Shown piece after piece: positions 32,643 through 42,299 of a stretch of 64,000 bases of DNA. The notes under the pieces are model-generated. The model was not told the DNA's origin, searched no databases, and worked only from the letters and a program-made list of their open reading frames with translations. The number at the start of each line of letters is the position of its first letter. Within the stretch, counting starts at the first letter, position 1. Where the stretch lies: the NCBI GenBank assembly GCA_964384595.1, contig CAYLLY010000002.1, positions 1 to 64,000 of the forward strand. The letters are read 5' to 3'. The DNA comes from SCTG01 sp964384595. GTDB taxonomy: Bacteria; Nitrospirota; Nitrospiria; Nitrospirales; NS-4. The position numbers and the translations under genes were made by a program.

Positions 32643-33586
32643 GTGCTGCTTTCTTCAACCAGCTTCAGGTGCGTGTAGGTTTCCGTGATGCCGGCCCGTC
32701 GGTACCACTCGACCGCTCTCGCGACGCCGGTTTCCAACGGCGTGCTGGCCGTCCACCCGAACACGTCCCGCGTCTTCGCGGGGTCGAGCAGGATCGTGTA
32801 GGCGTCTTCTTGGCCCCGCGGCCGGACTTCCACGTCGGGAGCCGGCTGGATTCCCAAGGCCTTGACCGTCGCATCGAAAAGGTCCTTGATCGCGCAGTCC
32901 CGGCCGGACGAGATGTGGTGCACACCTCGCTCGCCTTTGCCCGCCAGCGCCAAGAGCACCACCTCTACCAGATCATCGATGTAGATGAAGTCCCGACGAG
33001 TGTCCATCACGAAACAGCGCTTGTTGCTGGTGAGGCGATGATAGAACGTCGGGAGCGGCCCGCTGAGATTTCTCGGCCCGTAGGCGTTGGCCAGCCTGAA
33101 GGACATGTAATCGAGCCCACCCAGCATCACGTACTGCTCACCCGCGGTCTTGCTGATGGCGTAACTGCTGCCCTCGGGGCGGATCGGGTGCGTCAGCGTG
33201 ATCGGCTGCTCCACCGGGTGCAGGCCGTAACAGAGCGCCGTCTGAAAATAAATCAACCGCTGGACGCCCGCCTGCTTCGCGGCCTGGACCACGTTGGCGG
33301 TCCCGACGACGTTGGTCAGACTGTCCTCCGTCCAGTTCGCGGGGTCCTTGTAGGACGCGGCCGCATGCACCACCTGGTCGGGCTTGAACTCGCCGAACAC
33401 ACGCTGCACCAACGCGCCGGCCGCGATCGTGCCTTCGACGATGCGCAGATTCGGATGCGGCGTGAGGTTGTCCCGCCGGCCGGTCGCGTAATTGTCGACG
33501 ACTAGGATATGCTCCCCGCGCGCCAGCAGCCGATCGGCCAGATGCGAGCCGATGAAGCCCGCGCCGCCGGTGATCAGGACTCTCAC
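32639..33586 (-). CDS. NAD-dependent nucleotide-sugar epimerase/dehydratase
   Basis: 315 residues, extended SDR: ITGGAGFIGSHLADRLLARG binds NAD, VVDNYATGRRDNL follows strand 2, IYFQTALCYG contains the active-site Thr, and SYAISKTAGE supplies Tyr and Lys of the YxxxK pair. It also has AYGPRNLSGPLPTFY. It looks like a UDP-glucose 4-epimerase-type enzyme making a sugar nucleotide for this locus. It overlaps the copy 3 amidotransferase start by 4 bases. Confidence 0.85.
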   Translation of the reverse strand: MRVLITGGAGFIGSHLADRLLARGEHILVVDNYATGRRDNLTPHPNLRIVEGTIAAGALVQRVFGEFKPDQVVHAAASYKDPANWTEDSLTNVVGTANVVQAAKQAGVQRLIYFQTALCYGLHPVEQPITLTHPIRPEGSSYAISKTAGEQYVMLGGLDYMSFRLANAYGPRNLSGPLPTFYHRLTSNKRCFVMDTRRDFIYIDDLVEVVLLALAGKGERGVHHISSGRDCAIKDLFDATVKALGIQPAPDVEVRPRGQEDAYTILLDPAKTRDVFGWTASTPLETGVARAVEWYRRAGITETYTHLKLVEESST

Positions 33587-35508
33587 CGCAAGACCTCCGC
33601 GCGGGTTGGCGCCTTGAACGACGCGGCCCGGTCATGAAAGGTCTGCTGCCATAGTTCCAGGCACAGCAGCCCCCAGAGTTTCCGGCCGTACTGCGGCTCC
33701 CGCGCGAGGCCTTCCAGCACCTTCCGGTTGTCGACGAGGTCGCGGGTCCGCGCAGCACGGGAGGACAAGACATCTCTGACGAACTCCTGCACGATCCCCG
33801 GCTGTGTCAGCCATTCCTGGAACGGGACCGGGAACCCCATCTTGTCGGTCCGGTCGGCGATGGACGCCGGGAGCAGCCCCTGCACGGCGTTCTTCAGCAC
33901 GTGTTTCATCCTCCCGTTCATGAACTTCACGTTGGAGGGAATGGTCGCCGCCAGTTCGACCAGCGGATGATCCAGGAACGGTACCCGCGACTCCAGGCCG
34001 TGGGCCATGCTCACCCGGTCCTCCACCTGAAGCAATGCGGGCAGCAGGGTTTTGAAATCGAAATGCGTCATGCTGTCGAAATAAGACTCCTTCTGCACGT
34101 TCTGGCCGCGGAAGATGGCGCGGAACGTGTCGTACGGGGCGAACTTCTCGATCGCCGCCCAGTTGATCTCGGGGCCCAGGTCCCTGGCCCGGTTGATCAG
34201 GCGGAAATACCGCCGATCCAGGTCCTCGAACAGGCCGTCCCGCCAGAATTCCTGGAGCAGCGGCTTGTACCGGCGCAGGGCCTCGAGGTTGGGGATGATC
34301 GATTCGTAGGTGACGATGAAATTGCCGTTGTGTATCGTGCCGTCGATGGCCGCCTTGATGCACTGTTCAAAATACGCGATGAGATACCGGACATAGCCGC
34401 CGAAGACTTCATCACCGCCCTGGCCCCCGAGCACGACCTTCCGGTGGCGGCTGGCCAGCCGCGCGACCATGTACTGGGGAAAGGACCCGGGCCCCGCCGT
34501 CGGAAAATCCAAGTGGTAGACAACCTGCTGGATCTGCTCGACGAAATCGGACGCGGTGATGTCCGTCTCGTACAGCTCGAACCGGCGCCATCGGGCGAAG
34601 TCGCGCGCGTAGCGGCTCTCATCGTACTCGTCGCCCATCGCGAACCTGCCGCTGAAGCCCAGCAACCCATCCCCCAGCCGTTCGGCCGCCGAGGACGCCA
34701 CCACGCTCGAATCCAGTCCGCCGCTCACGTACGCGCCTACCGGCACATCGCTCCGCAGATGGAGCGCGACCGAGTCTTCCAGCAGGGCCCGAATCCGCTC
34801 TTCGAAGTATTTGGCGGTGTGGTCGAAGTCGAGGGTGTAGTAGACCTCCCAGTAGCGGCGGGTCTCAATGGCGCCGTTGCGCACGATGAGCGCATGGCCC
34901 GGCGGCAGTTCGCGGACCCCCTTGAACAACGTCCGGCCGGGCAGGCAGAACTGAAAGGTCAGATACTCCTTGAACCCTTCGAGATCGGTTTCGATATCGG
35001 GCACAAAGGGGAGGAGCGCCTTGACCTCGGACGCGAAATAGAGCGCGCCGTCCACGACCGTATAGTAGAAGGGCTTGATCCCGAAACGGTCCCTCGCGCA
35101 AAAGAGGGTCTGTTGCGCCTCATCCCACAGCGCAAAGGCGAACATGCCCCGGAAATGACTGACGCACTCTTGGCCCCACTTGCGGTAGGCATGCAGAATC
35201 ACTTCGGTGTCGGACTGCGTCGCGAACGCCCCGGGGCCGAGCTCGTCCCGCAGCTCGCGGTAGTTATAAATCTCCCCATTGTAGGTCACCCAATTGCCCT
35301 GTCTGTCGGTCATCGGCTGCTGCCCTGTCACGAGATCGATGATGCTGAGCCGGCGATGCGCGAAGCCGACCACCCCGCGCGGGTGCTGCCAGACGCCCTC
35401 GCCGTCCGGGCCGCGATGCCGCTGCAGCGTGTTCATGACCGCCAGACCTCGTTGCAGGTCCGCGATCTTGTCACCACTCGGGCTCAGAATGCCTGCGATT
35501 CCGCACAT
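33583..35508 (-). CDS. asnB: Asparagine-synthase-type glutamine amidotransferase, copy 3
   Basis: 641 residues starting MCGIAGILSP (C2). HRRLSIIDL, NGEIYNY and SDTE mark the glutaminase domain; SGGLDSS (262-268) and GQGGDEVFGGYVRY the synthetase domain; VEDRVSMAHGLESRVPFLDH the core. A longer frame extends to 35580, but the N-terminal Cys requirement fixes the start at 35508. Its start lies inside the 3' end of the fused GT gene (25-base overlap), so coupling is strong. Confidence 0.88.
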   Translation of the reverse strand: MCGIAGILSPSGDKIADLQRGLAVMNTLQRHRGPDGEGVWQHPRGVVGFAHRRLSIIDLVTGQQPMTDRQGNWVTYNGEIYNYRELRDELGPGAFATQSDTEVILHAYRKWGQECVSHFRGMFAFALWDEAQQTLFCARDRFGIKPFYYTVVDGALYFASEVKALLPFVPDIETDLEGFKEYLTFQFCLPGRTLFKGVRELPPGHALIVRNGAIETRRYWEVYYTLDFDHTAKYFEERIRALLEDSVALHLRSDVPVGAYVSGGLDSSVVASSAAERLGDGLLGFSGRFAMGDEYDESRYARDFARWRRFELYETDITASDFVEQIQQVVYHLDFPTAGPGSFPQYMVARLASRHRKVVLGGQGGDEVFGGYVRYLIAYFEQCIKAAIDGTIHNGNFIVTYESIIPNLEALRRYKPLLQEFWRDGLFEDLDRRYFRLINRARDLGPEINWAAIEKFAPYDTFRAIFRGQNVQKESYFDSMTHFDFKTLLPALLQVEDRVSMAHGLESRVPFLDHPLVELAATIPSNVKFMNGRMKHVLKNAVQGLLPASIADRTDKMGFPVPFQEWLTQPGIVQEFVRDVLSSRAARTRDLVDNRKVLEGLAREPQYGRKLWGLLCLELWQQTFHDRAASFKAPTRAEVLR

Positions 35509-37910
35509 GAACGATTCTTCCGGTTTTGCCCCACCGCCTCTCGGACCTGGTTCAGCAACGTATGCTCCTCTGCCTCCCACGTGTAGCGATGCTTCATCGC
35601 CCGACGCTGCTCCTTGGTCCCGGCGGCATCGGGATCGACTAGCAGCCGCCGGACAGCCGACACAATGGAACTCGGTTCCTGCGGGTCAACACAGATACCG
35701 GCGCCCTGCGCCTGCATGAGCGCAGCTATTTCCGGAAGGTTCGGATAGAGAATGGGAAGTTCCGCGGCAAGACTTTGAAACAGTTTATTGGGCAACGCGG
35801 CTGAATAATTTATCGAACGGGGATAATAGCTGATGAGGGAAGCATCTGCTCCCCGCACAGCCGGCACAAGTTGGTCAGGCGGAAGAAAACCCGCGAGATG
35901 GACCCGTTCGGCCAGTCCGAGTTCCCGGATGGCATCACAATACACACTATACCCATCGCCGACGAGCGCCAGATGCACGGACTGCGGCAGTTTCACTAAC
36001 GCCTCGAGCGCCCCAGGAATGTTCTGGCCATTCTTGTGGTTGCCGATGACGACGAGCAAGAACGTGTCGTTGTGCAGTCCCAGGCGGTGGCGCAGACCTT
36101 GCCCGACTGCTCTGTCCAGACGAGCATCATGACAATTGCGAAGGACCACGGGCTTGGCCCTAAATTCTCGGTGCAAGAGGTTTGCGACTCCGTCACTGAC
36201 CGTGAAGACGCTCGCCGCACGCGCGATGCAAGCCCGCTCCAATCGCAATTGGAACGGCTTGATGTACCGCCGCGTAAACTCGGACCGTTCCGCCTCGGTT
36301 TCCATGCCTGAATAGAAATCATGGGCGTCATAGATGACGGGCACCCGGCCCCATCGTGACGCCAACCACACGGCAGGAAACGAGCTGAATTCATGCATGT
36401 AGAACAGCGACGCCGACGGCAACCGGACGTACAGCCGCCAGACATAACGATACGCAAAGACCAGCAGCCACACCGGAAAGTAGAGCCGTTGAACAAGGCC
36501 ATTGCGAGCAAGCCAGCCCCAACAGATCCGACCCCCACGAGGCGCGTCCTGCTTGGAACCTCCAACGGGACCGGAGGAAAAGTCTAACGGCGGTTCTGGA
36601 GAGAGCTCCCACCGCCTGCAATCCGCGAGAACAATCGAGCGATACCCATGACGCGCCAGCGTCATCGCCTGCTTGAGCGTCCGACTGTCCCGGCCGAGAG
36701 GCAGGGGGGTCACGGAAACGACTGTCACAGGCCTTGACTGCTCAGAGCGTGACACGGGTCGGCGCTTGCTCTCCCAGATGGCTTGGTAGTCCTCGGCCAC
36801 TTCGTGGGCGATACGAGCCGGATTGTGCCACGTTTCGACGTAGGCCCGACCGCGTCGGCCCAACTCGGGGAGTTCGGCTCGGCGTGTCGTCAGCAGGGCT
36901 TTGAGCGTGTCATAGATCGTCTCCGGAGTCGCGTTGACGACGGGAAGGGCCCGCCTCATCGCCTCGGGGACAAAGGTCAGATCTTCCTCACGGACATAGC
37001 ACACAACCGGTTTCTGGAGGGCCATACATTCGACCGCGACACCGCCGTACCACCCGACCAACAACTGATCCACCAAAAGATCGGCCCGTTCGTATGTTTT
37101 CCTGGCTTCCTCCTGCGTCATGTTCTCGACCAGGACGAATTCACACGGGATCGCCTCGCGACGGAGACGTTCGACGGCCTGCACAATGAAGTGCGTGCCT
37201 TTGGCCTGTCGATGAGTGGGCGCGTGCACGATGACCGGAACAGGGTTGCCCGGGACAGGCCGAGGAACCCAATCCCCCGGATCAATATTGGCATAGGGCA
37301 GGAACCGTGCGTTCCGGGGTAGGACATGCAACAGGTCCGGATTGAGCGCATATATCCGGTCCGCGTACTGCGCCACCTGCGCGATAGCCCGACGTTTCCA
37401 CTCGTCCGTCACGGCCGAGTAATAGTCCGCTCCCACGACGTTGGCCGCCGTAATGGCAAACCGGCGCCGGCACTCGTCCCCTTGCCGCGCATCATCACCC
37501 TGGTAGGTCATGACGATGCCCTTGCCCAGCCGTTTGAGCAGCGGCAGATCAGCCATCCAGCAGGAGGACCAATAGCGCTCCAACAAGCGGCCACGCCACG
37601 AGCCCGATCGGGTGCGACTCCGGTCCGGATAGGCCTGCCCCATCAGGATGGATTGGCCGAAATTGAAGTGGATGATGTCGTACTCGCGCACGGCGCGCCA
37701 AAGCAGACGCCAGCGATAGACTTCCTGCATGAGAGAAGACACGCCCGGGGGAAAAAGCGTTTCGTCCGCCTGGAATTGATAGCGACTGCCGGTCAACTGG
37801 ACCGAATGACTGCGCAAGCCCACGCCCCGTTCCGCCCGCGCGAGGCTGGCAGGATTCCCGGCCACATTCCACGGGCAATGGAGGACGCGGGGGGGCCGCT
37901 TCATCTGCAC
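35484..37910 (-). CDS. Fused protein of two GT-B glycosyltransferases
   Basis: 808 residues (GTG at 37910, or ATG two codons on). Residues about 1-385 form one GT-B enzyme (VLHCPWNVAGNPASLARAER, HFNFGQSI, VIVHAPTHRQAKGTHFIVQA, VGWYGGVAVECMALQKPVV). A linker around 390-400 is followed by a second enzyme: VVSVTPLPLGRDSRTLKQA, FYMHEFSSFPAVWLASRWG, PVIYDAHDFYSGME, LLVVIGNHKNGQNIPGAL and INYSAALPNKLFQSLAAELPIL. The length is about twice a normal GT4. One polypeptide could add two sugars in succession. No frameshift separates the halves. Confidence 0.83.
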   Translation of the reverse strand: MQMKRPPRVLHCPWNVAGNPASLARAERGVGLRSHSVQLTGSRYQFQADETLFPPGVSSLMQEVYRWRLLWRAVREYDIIHFNFGQSILMGQAYPDRSRTRSGSWRGRLLERYWSSCWMADLPLLKRLGKGIVMTYQGDDARQGDECRRRFAITAANVVGADYYSAVTDEWKRRAIAQVAQYADRIYALNPDLLHVLPRNARFLPYANIDPGDWVPRPVPGNPVPVIVHAPTHRQAKGTHFIVQAVERLRREAIPCEFVLVENMTQEEARKTYERADLLVDQLLVGWYGGVAVECMALQKPVVCYVREEDLTFVPEAMRRALPVVNATPETIYDTLKALLTTRRAELPELGRRGRAYVETWHNPARIAHEVAEDYQAIWESKRRPVSRSEQSRPVTVVSVTPLPLGRDSRTLKQAMTLARHGYRSIVLADCRRWELSPEPPLDFSSGPVGGSKQDAPRGGRICWGWLARNGLVQRLYFPVWLLVFAYRYVWRLYVRLPSASLFYMHEFSSFPAVWLASRWGRVPVIYDAHDFYSGMETEAERSEFTRRYIKPFQLRLERACIARAASVFTVSDGVANLLHREFRAKPVVLRNCHDARLDRAVGQGLRHRLGLHNDTFLLVVIGNHKNGQNIPGALEALVKLPQSVHLALVGDGYSVYCDAIRELGLAERVHLAGFLPPDQLVPAVRGADASLISYYPRSINYSAALPNKLFQSLAAELPILYPNLPEIAALMQAQGAGICVDPQEPSSIVSAVRRLLVDPDAAGTKEQRRAMKHRYTWEAEEHTLLNQVREAVGQNRKNRSCAESQAF

Positions 37911-37912
37911 CT

Positions 37913-38809
37913 CTATCTCCGATCAGTCGGTTTCTGGCAGATTTCAGCGATGGCGTCGGCAAATCGGACTTTCGGGACACCCAGTTCACGCGCCATAAGC
38001 GTCACATCCGCTACCAGATGCGGCGGAGGATCCGGCAGGTCCAGCACCTGGAAGACCGGCGGGCGGTTCAGCGCCCGGCCGATCTCGCACGCGAGGTCGC
38101 GCATGGATACGATCTCCAGCCCGGCCACGTTCGCCACCAACGGCCGGCTCCGGTCCAGCGCCTGGAGAATCACCCCCACCATATCGCTGACGTGAAGCGG
38201 ATTGATCCGAATGCCCTGTTCTCCGTGCAAGGTCACGGCCTGCCCGGTTGCGATCCGGGCGATCAGGCGCGGAATCAGCATGGCGGGATGTTGGCCGGCC
38301 CCATAGATGAAGAACGGGCGCAGAATGACCGGGGTAAACAGGGCCGCATAATTCGCAAGGAGCAACTCTCCGACATATTTGGTTGTGAAATAATGGCGCA
38401 GCTCCCCGATCGGACGAAAGGGATCGGTTTCCTTGAACGGCTCCGGCCCGTTCCCGTAAATCCCGCCGGAGGACACATAGACGAACACCCGGGCCCCCGC
38501 CCGGCGCGCATAGTCCAGTAGACCCTGTACTCCCAGACAGTTGACCTCGAACAGGCTGACTGCGCTGGCGGGAAAATCCCGAAACCCCGGCGATTGCGCC
38601 AGATGGACGATCGCCTCGACCTCACGCGGCATATCCGGCGGCCATTCAGATGACCGCAAGTCATGCTTCACCCAACGAACGGGCCCCTGTGACTCCCGCT
38701 GATGAAACGCCCGCCTGGTCAGACCCCAGACTTCATGATTGGCCACGAGCGCGCGGCAGAGCACTTGTCCGACCAATCCTGTCGCGCCGGTCACGAGGAC
38801 TCGCCTCAC
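37913..38809 (-). CDS. NAD-dependent epimerase/dehydratase
   Basis: 298 residues, SDR type: VTGATGLVGQVLCRAL (NAD), YVSSGGIYG (active-site Ser), HYFTTKYVGELLLA (Tyr and Lys), INPLHVSDMVGVILQAL. It lacks the longer C-terminal lobe of 4-epimerases and may be a reductase or epimerase of a deoxysugar. The start is GTG with GGGGAG five bases upstream. It is three bases from the fused GT gene. Confidence 0.83.
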   Translation of the reverse strand: MRRVLVTGATGLVGQVLCRALVANHEVWGLTRRAFHQRESQGPVRWVKHDLRSSEWPPDMPREVEAIVHLAQSPGFRDFPASAVSLFEVNCLGVQGLLDYARRAGARVFVYVSSGGIYGNGPEPFKETDPFRPIGELRHYFTTKYVGELLLANYAALFTPVILRPFFIYGAGQHPAMLIPRLIARIATGQAVTLHGEQGIRINPLHVSDMVGVILQALDRSRPLVANVAGLEIVSMRDLACEIGRALNRPPVFQVLDLPDPPPHLVADVTLMARELGVPKVRFADAIAEICQKPTDRR

Positions 38810-38834
38810 ACCGACTCCCCGCGTGACATTGGGG

Positions 38835-39836
38835 TTAAAACTCCTTCACCCCGAGGATCTGAAATGCCCAGCTTGCACCGCGATCCGCTCCGGATTTTGC
38901 CTCAGCGTGCAGACACTGCCGAATGCATCCGCGGAGACGATGTACGATGCCCCGCAGACCGGTCGGAGGGGCCGGCAGCACCTGGTTGGCGCGTATGCCG
39001 TAGCCGGCCAGCGTAAGCTCCACTTGCTGAGGATGGAAGCCCCGCTCTATGAGGACCCCGCTCGCTCGAGGGTTCGTGGGACAGAGGCCTGGGCGAAATG
39101 GGCGCTCGACCAGGCGTCCGCTTCGCACGTACTCGTCGACCGTCGCGAAAAAGAACGCACCGAACAGACCGAACGTATGGCGCGCCAGATACTCGACCTT
39201 CTCGGCCGGCAACTGGGGATATCGCGCGCGGATCAAGTCCCGCCGCGATTCCCAAAAGGCTGGATCGACCACATCCCGTCCCGTATGCCGTCCGGCCGGG
39301 CCGTTCTCCCACGCGTCATACACGTTGAGGAGATCACGGCGACACTCCTCGTTGGCGATGTTGTTGCCGTCGGAGATCAGCAGATACCCGCCCGGCTTGA
39401 GGATGCGAGCGACTTCGGAATACAGGTTGTCGAGATACATCGGGTTGACGTGGCTGATGACCTCGTTGAGCATGACGAATCCCACCGACGCCGGAGGAAT
39501 CGGCAAATAGCCTTGGTCCGACTTTTCAAACTCCAGGGTGGGATAGAGCTTGCCGAGAATACGGCGGCCGGCCTCCAGGTACTCATCCTCCACGTCCACG
39601 CCGATCGCCCGACTTGCACCCCTGATGAGAAACAGAGGCAAGACATGGCCGTACTTGCAGCCGACATCCACCGCTGCTTGGCCCGACAACGAAACAGGAA
39701 CCAGCGAGAGCAGCCAGTCGTAGCTTTTCCAGATCGCGTCTTTCGAGAACTGGCGCGACAAGGTGATACACGGGTCCGGCGCGGCCGAGGTTTCACACTC
39801 CGCCAACAACCGATCGTATTCAGCCTGGATGTCCAT
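38835..39836 (-). CDS. SAM-dependent methyltransferase with C-terminal extension
   Basis: 333 residues from MDIQAEYDRLLAE at 39836. Class I motif I is AAVDVGCKYGHVLPLF; post-I GVDVEDEYLEAGRRI; motif II VMLNEVISHVNPMYLDNL; KPGGYLLISDGNNIAN follows. About 150 further residues (RHTGRDVVDPAFW to GIRANQV) are not part of the core fold and probably bind the acceptor. It overlaps the upstream GT4 stop by 17 bases. Likely O-methylates a sugar or a chain end. Confidence 0.82.
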   Translation of the reverse strand: MDIQAEYDRLLAECETSAAPDPCITLSRQFSKDAIWKSYDWLLSLVPVSLSGQAAVDVGCKYGHVLPLFLIRGASRAIGVDVEDEYLEAGRRILGKLYPTLEFEKSDQGYLPIPPASVGFVMLNEVISHVNPMYLDNLYSEVARILKPGGYLLISDGNNIANEECRRDLLNVYDAWENGPAGRHTGRDVVDPAFWESRRDLIRARYPQLPAEKVEYLARHTFGLFGAFFFATVDEYVRSGRLVERPFRPGLCPTNPRASGVLIERGFHPQQVELTLAGYGIRANQVLPAPPTGLRGIVHRLRGCIRQCLHAEAKSGADRGASWAFQILGVKEF

Positions 39837-41073
39837 TCGAAACGAGCTGCTGCAAGAGCATGTCGAGTTGGGCGACGCAATCCGGCAACGCATGACGGCG
39901 CCGGACATACTCGCGCAGGTTGGCGCCGCACTTCGACGCCATGCCGGGATCGGCGCGGAATCGCCGGGCGGTTTCCGCAAGCCGCTGTATGTCGCCGCCG
40001 GCAACCACTCCCGCTTGATGGCGCGCGAGGATCAGGTCGGGATCGACCTCGAGCGACAAAACGGGAATTCCATATTTGCCGGCTTCCAGGAAGGTATTGG
40101 GGAACCCTTCGCATCGCGACGTGTTGATCAGCGCGAACGCATCGGCATAGAGCCTGCCGATCTCTTCCGGGACAACCTGTTCGACGATCTGGAGATTGGC
40201 CGGACGCCGGGCCATGACCTGTTCAAACACGGCCGGGTTGGCTCGATTCAGGACCATCACGAACGGCACCTCGGGACACAGTCGTGCCAGCTCGACCATC
40301 AGTTCTGGACGCTTGACCGTATCTGATTTTCCCGCCCAGAGTCCTATCCGGCGAACTTGCGCGGCGCTGGAGTCCTGGGCGCTCTCAAGATCGATTGGGT
40401 TGGGAATGACAATGCCCCGGCGACCGAACCGCTCGGCAAGCAAGCGGACCTGCGTGTTCGTCTGCACCACGACGACGTGGGCGCGTACGACGGCGTCATA
40501 GCACCAGGCGCATCGGCTGCCCCAGACGTTGGTGTCCTGTGAATCGGGACGATAGTCCGCCGAAAAATCCTGATCGCTCCCCGCGAACAGCACCAGCGGC
40601 CGATCCACCGAGCGGCACCAGTTTGCCAGTTTCGACGTGTAATCCGAGGCGCCAAAGGTGCAATACACGTCCGCGTCGGCAATCCTCCACGCCTCCGATT
40701 CACTCGGTCCGAGCAGTGTCGTGATCGGCCGGCGAAACCAGTCTCTGATCGCCTGCGCGACTCCGTCGAAGCAGGACGATTCTTGTGGTTTGCGTTCGCG
40801 CAGGCGATGGAAATCATCCCGATACACTGTCAGGACGTCATAGCGTTCGACCTTCGGCTGACCATAGTCATAGGCCACGGCCGATACGGCGTATCCATTC
40901 AGCCCGGCCAGCCTCCTTGCAAAGGTCAACGCACGGATCTCCGACCCGCCGATCCCTCCAGGGATAGACCGATTGAGCAACGGATAAAATCCGGGAACCG
41001 CAAAGCACACCTTGAGGGACCGCCGGCGCGGCTCGTTCCCACTGCGCAAGGCTCCATCAGCAGTCACGATCAT
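39820..41073 (-). CDS. GT4-family glycosyltransferase
   Basis: 417 residues from MIVTADGALRSG at 41073, which overlaps the previous stop (ATGA). PGGIGGSEIRALTFARRL is the acceptor loop. GLWAGKSDTVKRPELMVEL and CEGFPNTFLEAGKYGIPVL form the donor site with the EX7E glutamates. The end of the domain matches the GT at 27675-28835, so they are probably paralogues with related donors. Confidence 0.86.
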   Translation of the reverse strand: MIVTADGALRSGNEPRRRSLKVCFAVPGFYPLLNRSIPGGIGGSEIRALTFARRLAGLNGYAVSAVAYDYGQPKVERYDVLTVYRDDFHRLRERKPQESSCFDGVAQAIRDWFRRPITTLLGPSESEAWRIADADVYCTFGASDYTSKLANWCRSVDRPLVLFAGSDQDFSADYRPDSQDTNVWGSRCAWCYDAVVRAHVVVVQTNTQVRLLAERFGRRGIVIPNPIDLESAQDSSAAQVRRIGLWAGKSDTVKRPELMVELARLCPEVPFVMVLNRANPAVFEQVMARRPANLQIVEQVVPEEIGRLYADAFALINTSRCEGFPNTFLEAGKYGIPVLSLEVDPDLILARHQAGVVAGGDIQRLAETARRFRADPGMASKCGANLREYVRRRHALPDCVAQLDMLLQQLVSNGHPG

Positions 41074-42269
41074 CCGCGGGCGGGCGCGAATTGCTGATAG
41101 ATCCCGATCAGGTGCTTCGCCAACCGGTCGTTGTCGTGCAAGGCCAGGATGGACCGTCTCGCCTTGACCCGCTTCTCGGCGAGTTTCTCGGGGTGCTGGA
41201 GGTAGCATTCGATGGTGGTCTCCAGCGTGGGCAGCGTGGCAAAGATGAACCCGGAATTTCGCAATTCGTCTGTCATAAACTCGTCCCGAACGTACGTAAT
41301 AGTGGGCACACCCATTGCCATCGCTTCAATTTGAAAGTTGGCATAATAGCCCATTTTCATCTTGCCGATAGCGAGGTCAGCATCGCGAAGGGCATCGATG
41401 ACCTTATTATGTGCAACCATATGAAGAAACTCATACTGCAGCGGCCAGCCTCGTTCCTGTAAACGTCGTATCGTCGCCTCGATTTGCGCCGATCCTTCGA
41501 TACCAGGATGGACGGTCGCATGGACGATTTTGAAGACCGGCTTAGCCGGCCAGTGTGGCGAGGACGGACCGCTGGGCTCAGGCAAGTCAGGCGGGGCGAA
41601 AAATGGAAAATGGATGCCGTCAGGAACAAAGTCCCGCATATCTGGTGTACTCACTAACGTAATAGCCCCATATTTTTTCGCCATGCGCCGACGCGCATTG
41701 TTCACCGGGCTTTGGCAGATTGAGGCATTGTAATCACATTGTTCGCAAATGTTCATCAGCGGGTGAAGCCGCATGTTGAAATCCCGGTCTCGAATTTCGC
41801 ATCCCGCCCAATACACGACCAGCGCCCGGTTCATACGTTTCAGGAATGGCAGCTCCCACTGCGTTCTCGTATGCGTGATCATGAAATGCGCATGCACCAC
41901 TTCGTACCGGGCGACAATGGTCCAGAAAGTCCAAAACTCTGTGAGGGCCGCAAGAAACGGCAAGCCCTGGGGTTGAAACTGATAATCGCATTTATCCCAA
42001 TATGGGCTACTGCCGACGGCCAGGAACGCCGCATCGACGCCATGCCGGCGCAGGATGCGCACCCAGTTATACGGAACATGGTTCATGTAGTTGACATGCA
42101 GCACCGATCGCGGACGCACCCGATAACGGAGCACCACCGCCAGCAGGACATTCACGGGATACAGTAACGCGATCGCGAGCTCGTAGTTCAACCGCCATAC
42201 TGGTCGGAGGGCTACTTTAATTGGGTATAGGGGGAGTCTCAAAAAACGCTGCATGTTCAGCCAGATCAT
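41070..42269 (-). CDS. GT-B glycosyltransferase with Cys-rich insert
   Basis: 399 residues. The N-terminus has a hydrophobic stretch (about 25-50, LAIALLYPVNVLLAVVL) that may anchor it to the membrane. VLHVNYMNHVPYNWVRIL starts the first Rossmann domain. NICEQCDYNASIC supplies three cysteines in 11 residues, an unusual feature for a GT. The donor domain has VHATVHPGIEGSAQIEATI and NFQIEAMAMGVPTITY. It lies at the edge of the lower-GC islet. Confidence 0.75.
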   Translation of the reverse strand: MIWLNMQRFLRLPLYPIKVALRPVWRLNYELAIALLYPVNVLLAVVLRYRVRPRSVLHVNYMNHVPYNWVRILRRHGVDAAFLAVGSSPYWDKCDYQFQPQGLPFLAALTEFWTFWTIVARYEVVHAHFMITHTRTQWELPFLKRMNRALVVYWAGCEIRDRDFNMRLHPLMNICEQCDYNASICQSPVNNARRRMAKKYGAITLVSTPDMRDFVPDGIHFPFFAPPDLPEPSGPSSPHWPAKPVFKIVHATVHPGIEGSAQIEATIRRLQERGWPLQYEFLHMVAHNKVIDALRDADLAIGKMKMGYYANFQIEAMAMGVPTITYVRDEFMTDELRNSGFIFATLPTLETTIECYLQHPEKLAEKRVKARRSILALHDNDRLAKHLIGIYQQFAPARG

Positions 42270-42299
42270 CCGCGCCAGTGCCTCGATCGTAATTTCACA

